Positions 7,794 to 17,377 of a stretch of 64,000 nucleotides of DNA are shown piece after piece. The notes beneath the pieces are model-generated. The model made no database searches and was not told the DNA's origin. It was given only the letters and a program-made list of their open reading frames with translations. Numbering within the stretch: the stretch's first letter is position 1; each line of letters starts with the position of its first letter. The stretch is from Bosea sp. BIWAKO-01 (GTDB lineage: Bacteria > Pseudomonadota > Alphaproteobacteria > Rhizobiales > Beijerinckiaceae): positions 496,001 to 560,000 of the forward strand of contig NZ_BCQA01000001.1 in assembly GCF_001748145.1 (NCBI RefSeq). The letters are read 5' to 3'. The position numbers were made by a program, and so were the translations under genes.

Positions 7794-9152
7794 CTACCAG
7801 GCCTCGCGTCTCGTCGGATCGAAGCGCTTCTTCAGCCCCTCCCAGCAGGCGCTGTAGTCCGGCTGCAGGGCCGGCAGGCTCGCGGCATAGCCGGTGACGC
7901 GCTGGGGGAAGCGGGTCTCGAACATGAAGGCCATGGTCCCGGTCAGCTTCACCGGCTTGAGCTCGACCGTGCTCGCATGTTCGAACGCCTGCGTGTCCGG
8001 TCCATGCGGCAGCATCATGTTGTGGAGGCTGAAGCCGCCGGGCGTGAAGCCCTCGGGCTTGGCGTCATAGACGCCGTAGATCAGCCCCATGAACTCGGAC
8101 ATGATATTGCGATGGTACCAGGGCGGACGGAACGTGTTCTCCGCGACCATCCAGCGCTCGGGGAAGATCACGAAGTCGATATTCGCAGTGCCGGGGGTCT
8201 CCGAGGGCGCGGTCAGGACCGTGAAGATCGACGGATCAGGATGGTCGAAGGAAATCGCCCCGACCGGTGAATAATGGCGCAGGTCGTATTTGTAGGGCGC
8301 GTAATTGCCATGCCAGGCCACGACATCGAGCGGCGACTGGCCGATCGGCGTAGAAAAGAGCTCCCCGCCCCATTTCGCATAGAGCGTCGAGGGCGTCTCG
8401 TCGTCATCATAGGCCGCGATGGGTGTCAGAAAGTCACGCGGATTGGCCAGGCAATTCGCGCCGATCGGGCCGCGATCCGGCAAGGTGAAGGAGCCGCCAT
8501 AGTTCTCGCAGACATAGGCGCGAGCCGGTCCGCCCATCAGCTCGCAGCGGAAGACGACGCCGCGCGGGATGATGCAGATCTCGCCGGGCTCGATCTCGAT
8601 CACGCCGAATTCGGTGCAGAAGCGCAACGCTCCCTCCTGCGCCACGACGAGCAATTCGCCATCGGCGCAGAAGACGTATTCGCGTTCCATCGAGGCGGTG
8701 ACGAAAACCATATGGGCGGCCATGCCGGCCTGGGTCTCAGCATCGCCCGCCGTCGTCAGCGTGCGCAGGCCGGTGAGGAAGGTCAGCGCCTCCGATGGCA
8801 TCGGAATCGGACTCCAGCGCAACTGGCCGATCGGCAACTCGGCCTCGTCGCGGCAAGGAGCACTGCGGATCAGCCCCTTGTCGACCTTCTTCCAGCGGCC
8901 GCCATGCTTGACGCTGGGGCGGATGCGATAGAGCCAGGATCGCTCGTTCGAGGAGCGCGGCGCGGTGAAGGGCGAACCGGACAGCTGCTCGGCATAAAGG
9001 CCATAGGCGGCCCTCTGCGGCGAATTGCGGCCGACTGGCAGGGCGCCGGGCAGAGCTTCGGTCTCGAAACTATTGCCGAAGCCCGACATGTAGCGCGTGC
9101 CGGTGGCGGCCTGGCGTAGCGGGGCTGTGTGAATCTGTGCCTGGACATTCAT
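7794..9152 (-). CDS. hmgA: Homogentisate 1,2-dioxygenase
   Basis: A 452-residue cytoplasmic Fe(II) dioxygenase that opens homogentisate to maleylacetoacetate, the key step of tyrosine and phenylacetate-type catabolism. The N-terminus has the family hallmark [19 protein letters not shown], and iron ligands are visible in [15 protein letters not shown] (His and Glu) and [11 protein letters not shown] (His). Length and order match the family. I chose the ATG at 9152 (eight bases after AAGGGG); another at 9158 is only two bases from that site. It is divergent from a MarR regulator across a short intergenic region with a palindrome at 9240-9259, which probably controls it. Confidence 0.95.
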   Translation of the reverse strand: MNVQAQIHTAPLRQAATGTRYMSGFGNSFETEALPGALPVGRNSPQRAAYGLYAEQLSGSPFTAPRSSNERSWLYRIRPSVKHGGRWKKVDKGLIRSAPCRDEAELPIGQLRWSPIPMPSEALTFLTGLRTLTTAGDAETQAGMAAHMVFVTASMEREYVFCADGELLVVAQEGALRFCTEFGVIEIEPGEICIIPRGVVFRCELMGGPARAYVCENYGGSFTLPDRGPIGANCLANPRDFLTPIAAYDDDETPSTLYAKWGGELFSTPIGQSPLDVVAWHGNYAPYKYDLRHYSPVGAISFDHPDPSIFTVLTAPSETPGTANIDFVIFPERWMVAENTFRPPWYHRNIMSEFMGLIYGVYDAKPEGFTPGGFSLHNMMLPHGPDTQAFEHASTVELKPVKLTGTMAFMFETRFPQRVTGYAASLPALQPDYSACWEGLKKRFDPTRREAW

Positions 9153-9239
9153 GTGCATTTCCCCTTCCGCTGCCGGACCGCTTTGACAAGAACGCAGGTT
9201 CCGGAGAGATCGGAGCGGGCGTCCTGCCCCCGACCCCAG

Positions 9240-9259
9240 TTAGTTACAGATGAAACTAA
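9240..9259. promoter_or_regulatory. Candidate MarR operator
   Basis: A perfect inverted repeat TTAGTT-N8-AACTAA lies in the hmgA/marR intergenic gap and ends on the A of the probable MarR start codon at 9259. Spacing and symmetry fit a winged-helix MarR dimer. Binding here would be expected to autoregulate the regulator and control hmgA. Confidence 0.5.
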
Positions 9260-9759
9260 TGTCAACGCAACCCGAGCCTCCCTCACCCGGCGACGAAACG
9301 ACCCTGCGGCTGGAGCAGTTCCTGCCTTATCGGCTGAACGTCGTCGGCTTTTTCGCCAGCCGCGCGCTTGGGCGAATCTACAGCGAGCGCTTCGGCATCG
9401 GCATTCCCGAATGGCGTGTGATCGCGCAGCTCGGCGAATTCGGAAAGCTGACCTCACGGGATATCGGCGAGCTGTCCCAGATGCACAAGACCAAGGTTTC
9501 GCGCGCCGTCAGCGAGCTCGAGAAGCGCGGCCTGACCTCACGCAGCGAGAATCGCGAGGACCGGCGCGAGGCCTTCATCAGCCTGACTCCCCGCGGCTCC
9601 CGGACCTATGCCGAGATCGTGCCGCTGGCGCTCGCCTTCCAGGCGCGTTGGACCGAGGGACTGCCGGCAGACGAGCTGCGTGTGTTCGAGCGTGTGCTGT
9701 CGGTTCTCACCGAACGGGGCCGCCATCTCGCGGGCGGCTATCACGAAAGCGAAGGCTGA
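9259..9759 (+). CDS. MarR family transcriptional regulator
   Basis: A 166-residue MarR-type winged-helix regulator. Helices and wing are visible from IPEWRVIAQLGEFG through LTSRDIGELSQMHKTKVSRAVSELEKRGL to the wing SRSENREDRREAFISLT. It is divergent from hmgA, with the palindrome at 9240-9259 overlapping its start, so it is the likely local regulator of homogentisate degradation, presumably released by a pathway acid. The ATG at 9259 is preferred; an ATG at 9250 is in frame and would put the start inside the operator. Neither has a strong Shine-Dalgarno sequence. The effector is unknown. Confidence 0.85.
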   Translation: MSTQPEPPSPGDETTLRLEQFLPYRLNVVGFFASRALGRIYSERFGIGIPEWRVIAQLGEFGKLTSRDIGELSQMHKTKVSRAVSELEKRGLTSRSENREDRREAFISLTPRGSRTYAEIVPLALAFQARWTEGLPADELRVFERVLSVLTERGRHLAGGYHESEG

Positions 9760-9925
9760 ATTGCCGCTTGCTGCCAAATATGGCATGCCGGGCTTCGCCA
9801 TGGTCGTGCGCCCGAATCCGCGCCGCGCCGTCGCAGGACCCGTCCTTAGTTCCGTCGCGTTTGGCAGGTGAAACTCCCGCAAAGCGATTGCCCGGTTTCC
9901 GGGACGGATCGAACAAGCAGGTAAT

Positions 9926-11104
9926 ATGGCCCGACCGGCGATGAGACTACGACTGATCCGGCGCCTCGGCGCGATGCTGCTGGCCTTCTCGGCGATGGGT
10001 GGAGCGGCGCTGGCGCAGTCGCCCGCGTGCAATGCCTGGCGCAGCGAACTCGCGAGCCTGCAGGGCCAGCGCGGCAGCGATCCGCGCGCCGCGCAGCAAG
10101 CGCAGCGCGTCGGCGCCCAGCTCTCGCAAAGCGTCAGCCAGTTTCGCGCAATGGGCTGCGAACGCGGCGGCTTCCTCTTCTTCGGTGCGCAGGCGCCCCC
10201 GCAATGCGGCGGCCTGCGGGCACAGATCAACCAGTTGCAGTCCCAGTACACGGCACTCCAGCGCCAGGCGCAGGGCGGAGCCGCCGAGCAGCGCCGCATG
10301 CAGCTTGCTGCGGCGATCGAGACCAATTGCCGGGGTGGACAGCAGCAGCGCGGCTTCTTCGAGACGATCTTCGGCATTGAGCCACGCCGCGGCGAAATCG
10401 ATTCCACCATGCCGGAGCTCGATCCGGACATGCAGCCGCTCGATTCGGAGAAGCCCCGCCAGGGCGGCCCCAATACGGTCTGCGTCCGGACCTGCGACGG
10501 CTATTTCTTCCCGCTTGCCAACAGCCCCGGCGGCCGCGACGGCCAGGATGAAATGTGCCAGGCGCTCTGCCCGGGAACGGAGACGCTGGCCTTCGGCATG
10601 AGCACCGGCGGCGACATTCAAAATGCTGTCGCCCGTGCTAGCGGGACGCCCTATTCGTCGCTGGCGAACGCCGGAAAATACATTCGAAGCTTCGATTCCG
10701 CCTGCACCTGCCGGGCGCCGGGCCAAAGCTGGTCGGAGGCGCTGCGCAATGCCGAGGAGCTTCTCGACAAGCGCAAGGGCGACGTCATCGTCACCGAACA
10801 GCGCGCAGCCGAGCTGTCGCGGCCCAAGCCCGATCCCAAGCGCAAGAACACGGCACCCGCGCCGGCTCAGCAGCAGCCGATCCTGTCTGATGCCGATGAC
10901 AAGCCGATGCCGTCAGAGAACTCACCGACTTCGGGCACGGAGTCGGCCGGCATGGGTCCGCAGAGCGTCGAACCCGAGAAGGTCGTGCAGCAAGGCGACG
11001 GCGTGAAAAAAGAGAGCCGCAGCGTCACCGGCGAGCGGCGCACGGTCAGGATCGTTGCGCCCAACCTCGCACCCAATCTGGGGCCCGCGGTCGCGCGGCC
11101 CTGA
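9926..11104 (+). CDS. DUF2865 domain-containing exported protein
   Basis: A 392-residue exported protein with an N-terminal signal (RRLGAMLLAFSAMGGAALAQ). The mature part begins with a Gln/Arg-rich helical region containing paired cysteines, followed by the DUF2865 core: VCVRTCDGYFFPLANSP and DEMCQALCPGTETLAFGMS, then IRSFDSACTCRAPGQSW. Many cysteines suggest periplasmic disulfides. The C-terminal third is Pro/Lys/Ser-rich and probably disordered. The family is common in Hyphomicrobiales, with no defined function that I know of. The gene stands alone: the neighbours are the MarR gene 166 bases upstream and a permease 244 bases downstream, so it is probably a single transcription unit. Confidence 0.8.
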   Translation: MARPAMRLRLIRRLGAMLLAFSAMGGAALAQSPACNAWRSELASLQGQRGSDPRAAQQAQRVGAQLSQSVSQFRAMGCERGGFLFFGAQAPPQCGGLRAQINQLQSQYTALQRQAQGGAAEQRRMQLAAAIETNCRGGQQQRGFFETIFGIEPRRGEIDSTMPELDPDMQPLDSEKPRQGGPNTVCVRTCDGYFFPLANSPGGRDGQDEMCQALCPGTETLAFGMSTGGDIQNAVARASGTPYSSLANAGKYIRSFDSACTCRAPGQSWSEALRNAEELLDKRKGDVIVTEQRAAELSRPKPDPKRKNTAPAPAQQQPILSDADDKPMPSENSPTSGTESAGMGPQSVEPEKVVQQGDGVKKESRSVTGERRTVRIVAPNLAPNLGPAVARP

Positions 11105-11348
11105 CGCGGGCAGCCCCGCCGCAACGGCGCCTCGTGCGTCGGCGGCGGATTTTGCGTCATGCATTCGCGCGATAGCGAGACCCTAAAATCCCATGGATCG
11201 AGCGCTGGACGCATGACGCCGACAGGCGCATATACAGGCAAGACCACACCGGCCGGCCTGGATACGCGCCAGATCTCGTCAGGATTGCTTTCCCAGTTCG
11301 CAATCCTACTCTGACGGCCTCCTTGGCAGAGCCCAGCAGAGGCGTCCC

Positions 11349-12668
11349 ATGTCAGAGACAACCGCCGACACCCATACCGGAATGGATCTGGCCGACACCC
11401 GTCGCCGCCTGAAGGCGATCTTCATGGGCTCGGTCGGCAATCTCGTCGAATGGTATGATTTCTACGCCTACACGGCCTTCGCGCTCTATTTCGCGCCGCA
11501 TTTCTTCCCCTCGCACGATCCCGTCGTCCAGCAACTCAACGCCGCGACGCTGTTCGCCGCCGGCTTCATCGTCCGCCCGATCGGCGGATGGCTGTTCGGT
11601 CACATCGCCGACCGCTATGGCCGCCGGCTGTCGCTGACGATCTCGGTGCTGATGATGTGTTTCGGCTCGCTGATCATCGCGCTGACGCCGACCTATGCGA
11701 CGATCGGTTTTGCAGCGCCGGCGCTGCTGGCTCTCGCGCGGATCATCGAGGGCCTGAGCCTCGGCGGCGAGTACGGGGCAAGCGCCACCTATCTCACCGA
11801 GATCGCCGACCCGAACCATCGCGGGTTCTATTCAAGCTTTCAGTACGTCACGCTGATCGGCGGCCAGTTGACCGCCATCGTGGTGCTGCTGCTGCTTCAG
11901 AACGTGTTCCTGACCCATGAACAGCTCGTCGCCTGGGGCTGGCGCATTCCCTTCGTGATCGGAGCCCTGCTCGCGATCACCGCGATGTTCATGCGCCGCC
12001 ACATGCATGAGACGGAATCCTTCGTCGAAGCAAGCAAGACGAAGAAGCGCGAAAGCTCGCTGCGCGGGCTGCTGAAATACCCACGCGAGGTTGCGATCGT
12101 GGTCGGCCTGACGGCCGGCGGCACTGCGGCCTTCTATACCTTCACCACCTATATGCAGACCTTCGTGAAGCAGACCGTCGGGCTGTCCGACATTACGACG
12201 ACCTATGTGATCGCCGGTTCCCTGATCTTCGCCTCGATCTTGCAGCCCATCTATGGCGCGATCTCCGACAGGATCGGCCGCAAGCCGCTGCTGATCTTCT
12301 TCGGCGTTGCCGGCTCGCTGCTGACGGTGCCGATCCTGACGATGCTGTCCCAGACCAAGTCGCCCTGGATGGCGTTCCTGCTGATCTCCGGAGCCTGGAT
12401 CTTCGTCGCCGGCTATACCTCGATCAACGCCGTGGTGAAGGCCGAACTGTTCCCGACCGCGATCCGCGCCACAGGCATCGCCGTGCCCTACGCCGTGACG
12501 GTATCGATCTTTGGCGGCACGGCGCCTGCGATCGCGCTGTTCTTCAAGCAGCAGGGCCACGAGCAGTGGTTCTTCTACTACCTGGCGGGCGTGATCTTCC
12601 TGTCGCTGCTGGTCTACGCGACCATGCGCGACACCAAGCATGAATCGGCAATGCACCGGCACGAGTGA
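11349..12668 (+). CDS. kgtP: MHS-family MFS permease, alpha-ketoglutarate permease-like
   Basis: A 439-residue 12-TM major facilitator of the metabolite:proton symporter group. It follows E. coli KgtP nearly block for block: GNLVEWYDFYAYTAFALYFA, FAAGFIVRPIGGWLFG, DRYGRRLSLTISVLMMCFGS, GLSLGGEYGASATYL, FQYVTLIGGQL and CFYTFTTYMQ-like stretches are all present. The expected job is proton-coupled uptake of 2-oxoglutarate or a similar dicarboxylate. The gene stands alone behind 244 bases without a gene. The symbol is by homology; substrate specificity inside this family varies, so a related oxo acid cannot be excluded. Confidence 0.85.
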   Translation: MSETTADTHTGMDLADTRRRLKAIFMGSVGNLVEWYDFYAYTAFALYFAPHFFPSHDPVVQQLNAATLFAAGFIVRPIGGWLFGHIADRYGRRLSLTISVLMMCFGSLIIALTPTYATIGFAAPALLALARIIEGLSLGGEYGASATYLTEIADPNHRGFYSSFQYVTLIGGQLTAIVVLLLLQNVFLTHEQLVAWGWRIPFVIGALLAITAMFMRRHMHETESFVEASKTKKRESSLRGLLKYPREVAIVVGLTAGGTAAFYTFTTYMQTFVKQTVGLSDITTTYVIAGSLIFASILQPIYGAISDRIGRKPLLIFFGVAGSLLTVPILTMLSQTKSPWMAFLLISGAWIFVAGYTSINAVVKAELFPTAIRATGIAVPYAVTVSIFGGTAPAIALFFKQQGHEQWFFYYLAGVIFLSLLVYATMRDTKHESAMHRHE

Positions 12669-12698
12669 TCCACGGCGCCATTGTCCGCTGGGCTGACG

Positions 12699-12740
12699 TC
12701 GTCCCGGACAGGTGGCGCAAGCCGCGCTGATCCGGGACGA
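12699..12740. repeat. Long-loop inverted repeat between convergent genes
   Basis: TCGTCCCGGA (12699-12708) is repeated inverted at 12731-12740, separated by 22 bases. It lies between the ends of the permease and gltX genes. It could be an extragenic palindromic element or a weak bidirectional terminator. Confidence 0.35.
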
Positions 12741-12750
12741 TGTGAAGCCT

Positions 12751-14090
12751 TCAGGCCGCCTCGCCCGCGAGCCGCTTCAGCGCCTTGTCACGGCCGATGA
12801 GCGGCAGCAGTGCAGCCAGCTCCGGCCCGTGTTCGAGGCCGGTCAGCGCCTGGCGAAGCGACATGAACAGCCCCTTGCCCTTGGTGCCGGTCGCCGCCCC
12901 GACGGCCTGTGTCCAGCTTTTCCAGGTTGTCGCATCGAAGGGCTCGGCCGGGAGTAGTGCGGCTGCGCTCGCCGCAAAGCCGGCATCGGTGATCACGGGC
13001 GTGATCGGGCCGGAAACGACCTGCCACCAGGCCTGCACCTCGGCAAGCTTCGCGAGATTGCCGCGCACCGCCAGCCAGAAGGGCTCGCCGGCCGCGATCC
13101 CAAGCTCTTGCAGCCGGTGCGACACCGCATCGAACGGCAGCTGATGCAGTGTGCGCGCGCTCAGGGCCTCAAGCTCGTGCTCATCGAACTTGGCCGGTGC
13201 GCGCGAGACATGGGCGAGGTCGACGAGATCTGCGAGCTCGTCCAGGCTCGCGACCGGCCTGACCGCGTCGGACGAGCCGACCAGGACGGCCAATGCCGCG
13301 ACGGCGAGCGCCTCCACCCCGACTCGCGCAGGCCGCGTAGCGAGAGATGGCCGAGCCGCTTCGACAGCCCCTCCCCGCTCGCCGTGGTCAGCAGGTTATG
13401 GTGGCCGAATGCCGGAAGCGTGGCGCCCAGCGCCTCGAAGATCTGGATCTGGACCGCCGTGTTGGTGACATGGTCCTCGCCGCGTATGACATGGGTGACG
13501 CCGGTCTCGATATCGTCGACGACCGAGGGCAGCGTGTAGAGATAGCTGCCATCCTCACGCACCAGCACCGGGTCGGAGAGCGAGGCGCAGTCGACATGCG
13601 ATGCGCCACGCACGAGGTCGTCCCAGGCGACCTCACGGGCCTCGAGCAGGAAGCGCCAATGCGGCTTGCGTCCTTCCGCCTCGAGCGCCGCCCGCTGCTC
13701 GGCCGTGAGCTTCAGCGCAGCGCGGTCATAGATCGGCGGCAGGCCGCGCGCGAGCTGGCGCTTGCGCCGGCGATCCAGTTCGTCGGCGGTTTCAAAGCAG
13801 GGGTAAAGGCGCCCGGAAGCCCGCAGCTTGTCGGCTGCCGCATCATAGATCGGGAGCCGTTCCGACTGGCGAATGACGAGATCGGGCTCGATGCCGAGCC
13901 AGCCGAGATCCCCGGCAATCGCATCCGCGAATTCGGGCTTCGAGCGCGCAAGATCAGTATCGTCGTAGCGCAGCAGGAAACGCCCGCCATGGCGGCGGGC
14001 ATAGAGCCAGTTGAAAAGCGCCGGCCGGGCATTGCCGATATGGAGATAGCCGGTCGGCGACGGCGCGAAGCGAACGAGTGGCGTTGTCAT
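12751..14090 (-). pseudogene. gltX: Glutamate--tRNA ligase, frameshifted
   Basis: Two overlapping frames together encode a class I glutamyl-tRNA synthetase. The first (from 14090) carries [17 protein letters not shown] with the HIGN signature and the KMSKS-like GLSKRLG, then runs out of frame after [10 protein letters not shown]. The second resumes as [19 protein letters not shown] and covers the anticodon-binding domain to the stop at 12751. The break is at a run of four Gs near 13318-13321 (coding strand TCGGGGTGG); one extra G would restore a 446-residue protein of normal length. This is either a real frameshift or a homopolymer sequencing error. Alphaproteobacteria often have two gltX genes, so loss of this copy could be tolerated. 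Confidence 0.8.
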
Positions 14091-14131
14091 GACGAGGCTT
14101 ATGACGCCTTTGCGCGAGGCCGACAATCGGC

Positions 14132-15871
14132 TCAGAAATCGAAGCTCTCGCCCCCGGCCTTGCCGACGCCCTTGACCAGCGCAGCGTCCGGCCGGTACGC
14201 GGGCGCGCCGGGATCGCGGAAGCGATTGACGATCGGGTAGCGCCGGTCGCGGCCGAAATTCTTGCGCGTCACCTTCACGCCGGGAGCGGCCTGGCGGCGC
14301 TTGTACTCGGCGAGATAGAGCAGGCGTTCGACCTTCTTGACCGTCTCGATATCGTGGCCGCGGGCGACGATGTCGGCGAGGCGCATTTCATGCTCGATCA
14401 GGCAGGCGAGGATATCGTCCAGCACGTCATAGGGTGGCAGCGAATCCTGGTCCTTCTGGTTCTCGCGCAGTTCGGCCGTCGGCGGCTTGACGATGATGTT
14501 GTGCGGGATGACCTCGCCGTCCGGCCCCAGCGCCCCGGCGGGCTTCCAGCGGTTGCGCAGCGCCGACATGCGAAAGACCTCGGTCTTGTAGAGATCCTTG
14601 ATCGGGTTGTAGCCGCCATTCATGTCGCCATAGAGCGTGGCGTAGCCGCATGACATCTCGGATTTGTTGCCGGTGGTCACCACCATCGGCCCGAACTTGT
14701 TCGAGATCGACATCAGCAGCGTGCCGCGCACGCGGCTCTGCAGGTTTTCCTCGGTGACGCCGCGATTGGTTCCGGCGAAGAGACTGGCCAGCGCTGCTTC
14801 GAAACCCTCGACCGGCTCGGCAATCGGCACGATCTCGTAGCGGACGCCGAGCGCATCGGCACAGCGCTTCGCATCGTCCAGGCTCTCCTGCGAGGTGAAG
14901 CGATAAGGCATCATCACGCAGCGGACCTTGTCGGCGCCGAGCGCATCGACCGCCATCGCCGCGCAGATCGCGGAATCGATGCCGCCGGAGAGGCCCAGCA
15001 CCACGCCGGGAAAGCCGTTTTTTCCGACATAGTCGCGCAGGCCCAGCACGCAAGCCGCGTAATCAGCCTCGTCGCTGCTCTCGATGGGCGTGATCTCGCC
15101 CGGCGTGCAGCGCCAGGCCCCGTTCTCGCGCACCCAGTCGGTCAGGCGCAGCACTTCGCGAAACGCCGGGAGCTGGTGCGCAAAGGTCGTGTCGGCATTC
15201 AGCACGAAGGACGCGCCCTCGAAGACGAGTTCGTCCTGGCCACCGAGCTGATTGAGATAGACCATCGGCAGCCCGGCCTCGACGACGCGAGCAACCGCGA
15301 CATTCAGGCGTTCCTCGGTGACGCCGCGCCGATAGGGCGAGCCATTGGGAACAAGCAGGATCTCGCCACCGGTCTCGGCGATGCACTCGACGACCTCCTC
15401 GCCCCAGATATCCTCGCAGACCGGCAGGCCGAGGCGGATATGGTTGCGGAAGACGACAGGGCCGGGCAGCGGGCCGGGTTCAAAGACGCGCTTCTCGTCG
15501 AATACACCGTAATTCGGCAGGTCGACCTTGAAGCGCACCGACTGGATCATCCCGGCGTCGAGCAGCGCATAGGCGTTGTAGAGTTTGCCATCCTCGAGCC
15601 ATGGCAAGCCGACCAGGACAGCCGGACCACCATCGGCGGTCTCGCGCGCCAGATCCTCGCAGGCCCTGCGGCAAGCATCCTGGAAGGCGGGCTTCAGCAC
15701 CAGATCTTCCGGCGGATAGGCCGACAGGAAGAGCTCCGGGAACATCACGAGATCGGCGCCGGCAGCCGCAGCGTCGCGCCGTGCACCGCGCACCATGTCG
15801 GCATTGCCGGCGACATCGCCGACGATGGGATTGAGCTGGGCCAGAGCCAGGCGGAACGAGGTCGCTGTCAT
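14132..15871 (-). CDS. nadE: Glutamine-dependent NAD+ synthase
   Basis: A 579-residue two-domain enzyme making NAD+ from deamido-NAD, ATP and glutamine, the last step of NAD synthesis in the cytoplasm. The N-terminal nitrilase-type glutaminase has the catalytic triad Glu46 (MFPELFLS), Lys115 (RFKVDLPN) and Cys152 (LPVCEDIWG). The C-terminal synthetase has the ATP pyrophosphatase loop SGGIDS (295-300) and the [16 protein letters not shown] segment. It is complete and of normal length for the glutamine-using type. It lies 41 bases upstream of the gltX start on the same strand, so the two may be co-transcribed. Confidence 0.95.
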   Translation of the reverse strand: MTATSFRLALAQLNPIVGDVAGNADMVRGARRDAAAAGADLVMFPELFLSAYPPEDLVLKPAFQDACRRACEDLARETADGGPAVLVGLPWLEDGKLYNAYALLDAGMIQSVRFKVDLPNYGVFDEKRVFEPGPLPGPVVFRNHIRLGLPVCEDIWGEEVVECIAETGGEILLVPNGSPYRRGVTEERLNVAVARVVEAGLPMVYLNQLGGQDELVFEGASFVLNADTTFAHQLPAFREVLRLTDWVRENGAWRCTPGEITPIESSDEADYAACVLGLRDYVGKNGFPGVVLGLSGGIDSAICAAMAVDALGADKVRCVMMPYRFTSQESLDDAKRCADALGVRYEIVPIAEPVEGFEAALASLFAGTNRGVTEENLQSRVRGTLLMSISNKFGPMVVTTGNKSEMSCGYATLYGDMNGGYNPIKDLYKTEVFRMSALRNRWKPAGALGPDGEVIPHNIIVKPPTAELRENQKDQDSLPPYDVLDDILACLIEHEMRLADIVARGHDIETVKKVERLLYLAEYKRRQAAPGVKVTRKNFGRDRRYPIVNRFRDPGAPAYRPDAALVKGVGKAGGESFDF

Positions 15872-15956
15872 GCTTCGGCTTTACCGCGCGGCGGCAGGGC
15901 CAGCAACGGCCACACGCCCCGCCCTGATCTGCATTTGCGCGTGATCAGCCCTTCGA

Positions 15957-16250
15957 TCAACGCAAGGTCGAACGGAAATCGGCGGAATAGCGCAGCTCGC
16001 GCAGCGGACGCACGCGGCGCGTCGTCTCGTCATAGATCGGATGGGCCTTGTAGGCCGCCAGCGCCGCCTCATCGGCAAATTCGCCGTAGACGACGACATC
16101 GATGTCATTGCCAAGCGGATCGACCTTGGCATTGGCCACGACCTCGAAGGCGAGCGAATGCGGGATATCACCGAGCCGGGACAGAGACAGGCGGATCGTC
16201 TCGACATCCTCGCGCCGCTGCGCCGTGAAGAATACGATGTGGCGGATCAT
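15957..16250 (-). CDS. Dabb (stress-responsive A/B barrel) family protein
   Basis: A 97-residue protein with the ferredoxin-like Dabb fold: the opening MIRHIVFFT strand, the short helix ETIRLSLSRLG, then VVVYGEFADEAALAAYKAHPIYDE, the family hallmark in which AYKAHP leads to the final strand. Such proteins form dimeric barrels; members include small enzymes and stress proteins, and I cannot name a substrate here. A strong GGGAGG site sits four to five bases before the ATG. The gene is upstream of nadE on the same strand, 85 bases away, so it may share its transcript. Confidence 0.85.
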   Translation of the reverse strand: MIRHIVFFTAQRREDVETIRLSLSRLGDIPHSLAFEVVANAKVDPLGNDIDVVVYGEFADEAALAAYKAHPIYDETTRRVRPLRELRYSADFRSTLR

Positions 16251-16423
16251 GCGCCCTCCCTCGCAGGCAGCCGGGAATCGCGCCGCCCTTTCGGGCCGAT
16301 GTCTTCCCGGCGGTGCGCAAAACGCAACCTGCGTTAACGCCGCATTAGGGTTACCAATGCATCAATACCGCCCAGAGCAGTGCGACAAAGGCCGGGTTGC
16401 GGCCCCTGCTCGGGGAGACCACG

Positions 16424-17302
16424 ATGCGTATCCGCTCCATTGCGCCGGCCCTGGGCCTTGCCGCGCTCGGACTGTCCCTCGCCGCCATGCCGGCGGTTTC
16501 GGCCGACTATCCGGTGTTGCGCGGCTCGCAGATCGAAGATGCACCACCGCCGCCATCGGACTATTTCTCGGGCGGGTTCAACTGGACGGGCTTCTATCTC
16601 GGCGGCGGCGCCGGGGTCTCGGAAACGAGATTCGAACCCGGAACCGGCCTGCAGAACCTGGCCAATTTCGCCTTCCGGAACACGCTGCTTGGCGCCGAAC
16701 GCAACATGGGCTCGTTCGTCAACAACCTGCCGTCCAAAAGGGACAGCGGCGCGACGTATTTTGGGATGGCCGGTTATAACATAGCCTTTGGCGATGCCGT
16801 GCTCGGCATCGAGGTCGACTATAATCGATCCGACCAGAGCTATGGCATCAACGACTTCATTGCGCGTCGCTCAATCACGTCAGACGGCACGGTGAACGAC
16901 TGGTCCATGACGACCCGCCAGGGAGCGGTTTTGAACGACTACGCGACGGCGCGCATCCGCATGGGTTGGGCTTTTGGCCGCTTCATGCCGTTTGCGACAT
17001 TCGGCGGCGCTGTTGGCCGTTTCGACACCGTATCGACGATCACGGCGACAAACTTCATCACCCAGGTGAATCCCGTGACCGGCGCCATCGGCTCCGGCAT
17101 GGCGGTCGGCTACCCGCTCACAGTCGGGGACGCCAAGAAGAACGTCTATGGCTATGGCCTCGCGGTCGGCGCCGGCGTTGACATGGCCCTGACCGACAAT
17201 CTGTTCCTGCGCGGCGAATACCAGTTGGTCCGCTTCGCGGACGTCGAAGGAACGACGACGACGGTCAACACGGCCCGTGTCGCCGCAGGCCTCAGATTCT
17301 GA
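16424..17302 (+). CDS. Outer-membrane beta-barrel protein (Omp25-like)
   Basis: A 292-residue outer-membrane protein. A signal peptide (IAPALGLAALGLSLAAMPAVSA) is followed by the FNWTGFYLGGGAGVS start of the barrel seen in rhizobial Omp25/OmpA-like porins, alternating amphipathic strands, and the terminal aromatic residue (AAGLRF) recognised by the BAM machinery. The start at 16424 is preceded by GGGGAGA; an earlier in-frame ATG at 16397 gives an unlikely leader. It is probably a structural or adhesive surface barrel rather than a specific transporter. A strong bidirectional terminator follows. Confidence 0.85.
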   Translation: MRIRSIAPALGLAALGLSLAAMPAVSADYPVLRGSQIEDAPPPPSDYFSGGFNWTGFYLGGGAGVSETRFEPGTGLQNLANFAFRNTLLGAERNMGSFVNNLPSKRDSGATYFGMAGYNIAFGDAVLGIEVDYNRSDQSYGINDFIARRSITSDGTVNDWSMTTRQGAVLNDYATARIRMGWAFGRFMPFATFGGAVGRFDTVSTITATNFITQVNPVTGAIGSGMAVGYPLTVGDAKKNVYGYGLAVGAGVDMALTDNLFLRGEYQLVRFADVEGTTTTVNTARVAAGLRF

Positions 17303-17323
17303 TCTGAAGATCCGGACCAAAAG

Positions 17324-17353
17324 AAAAAGCCGCGGCACGCGCCGCGGCTTTTT
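17324..17353. terminator. Bidirectional intrinsic terminator
   Basis: AAAAAGCCGCGGC (17324-17336) pairs perfectly with 17341-17353 across a four-base loop and ends in TTTTT on both strands. It separates the convergent outer-membrane protein and DAHP synthase genes and serves both. Confidence 0.88.
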
Positions 17354-17377
17354 CGTTTCCAGGACGCCGGCGCAGGC

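Noticed and set aside
6807..8270. Large plus-strand frame opposite CHAD and hmgA
   Set aside because: It spans two unrelated genes with known families on the other strand and has no recognisable domain.
9183..9211. TTGACA resembling a -35 box upstream of the MarR gene
   Set aside because: No acceptable -10 hexamer lies 16-18 bases downstream, so I do not call a promoter.
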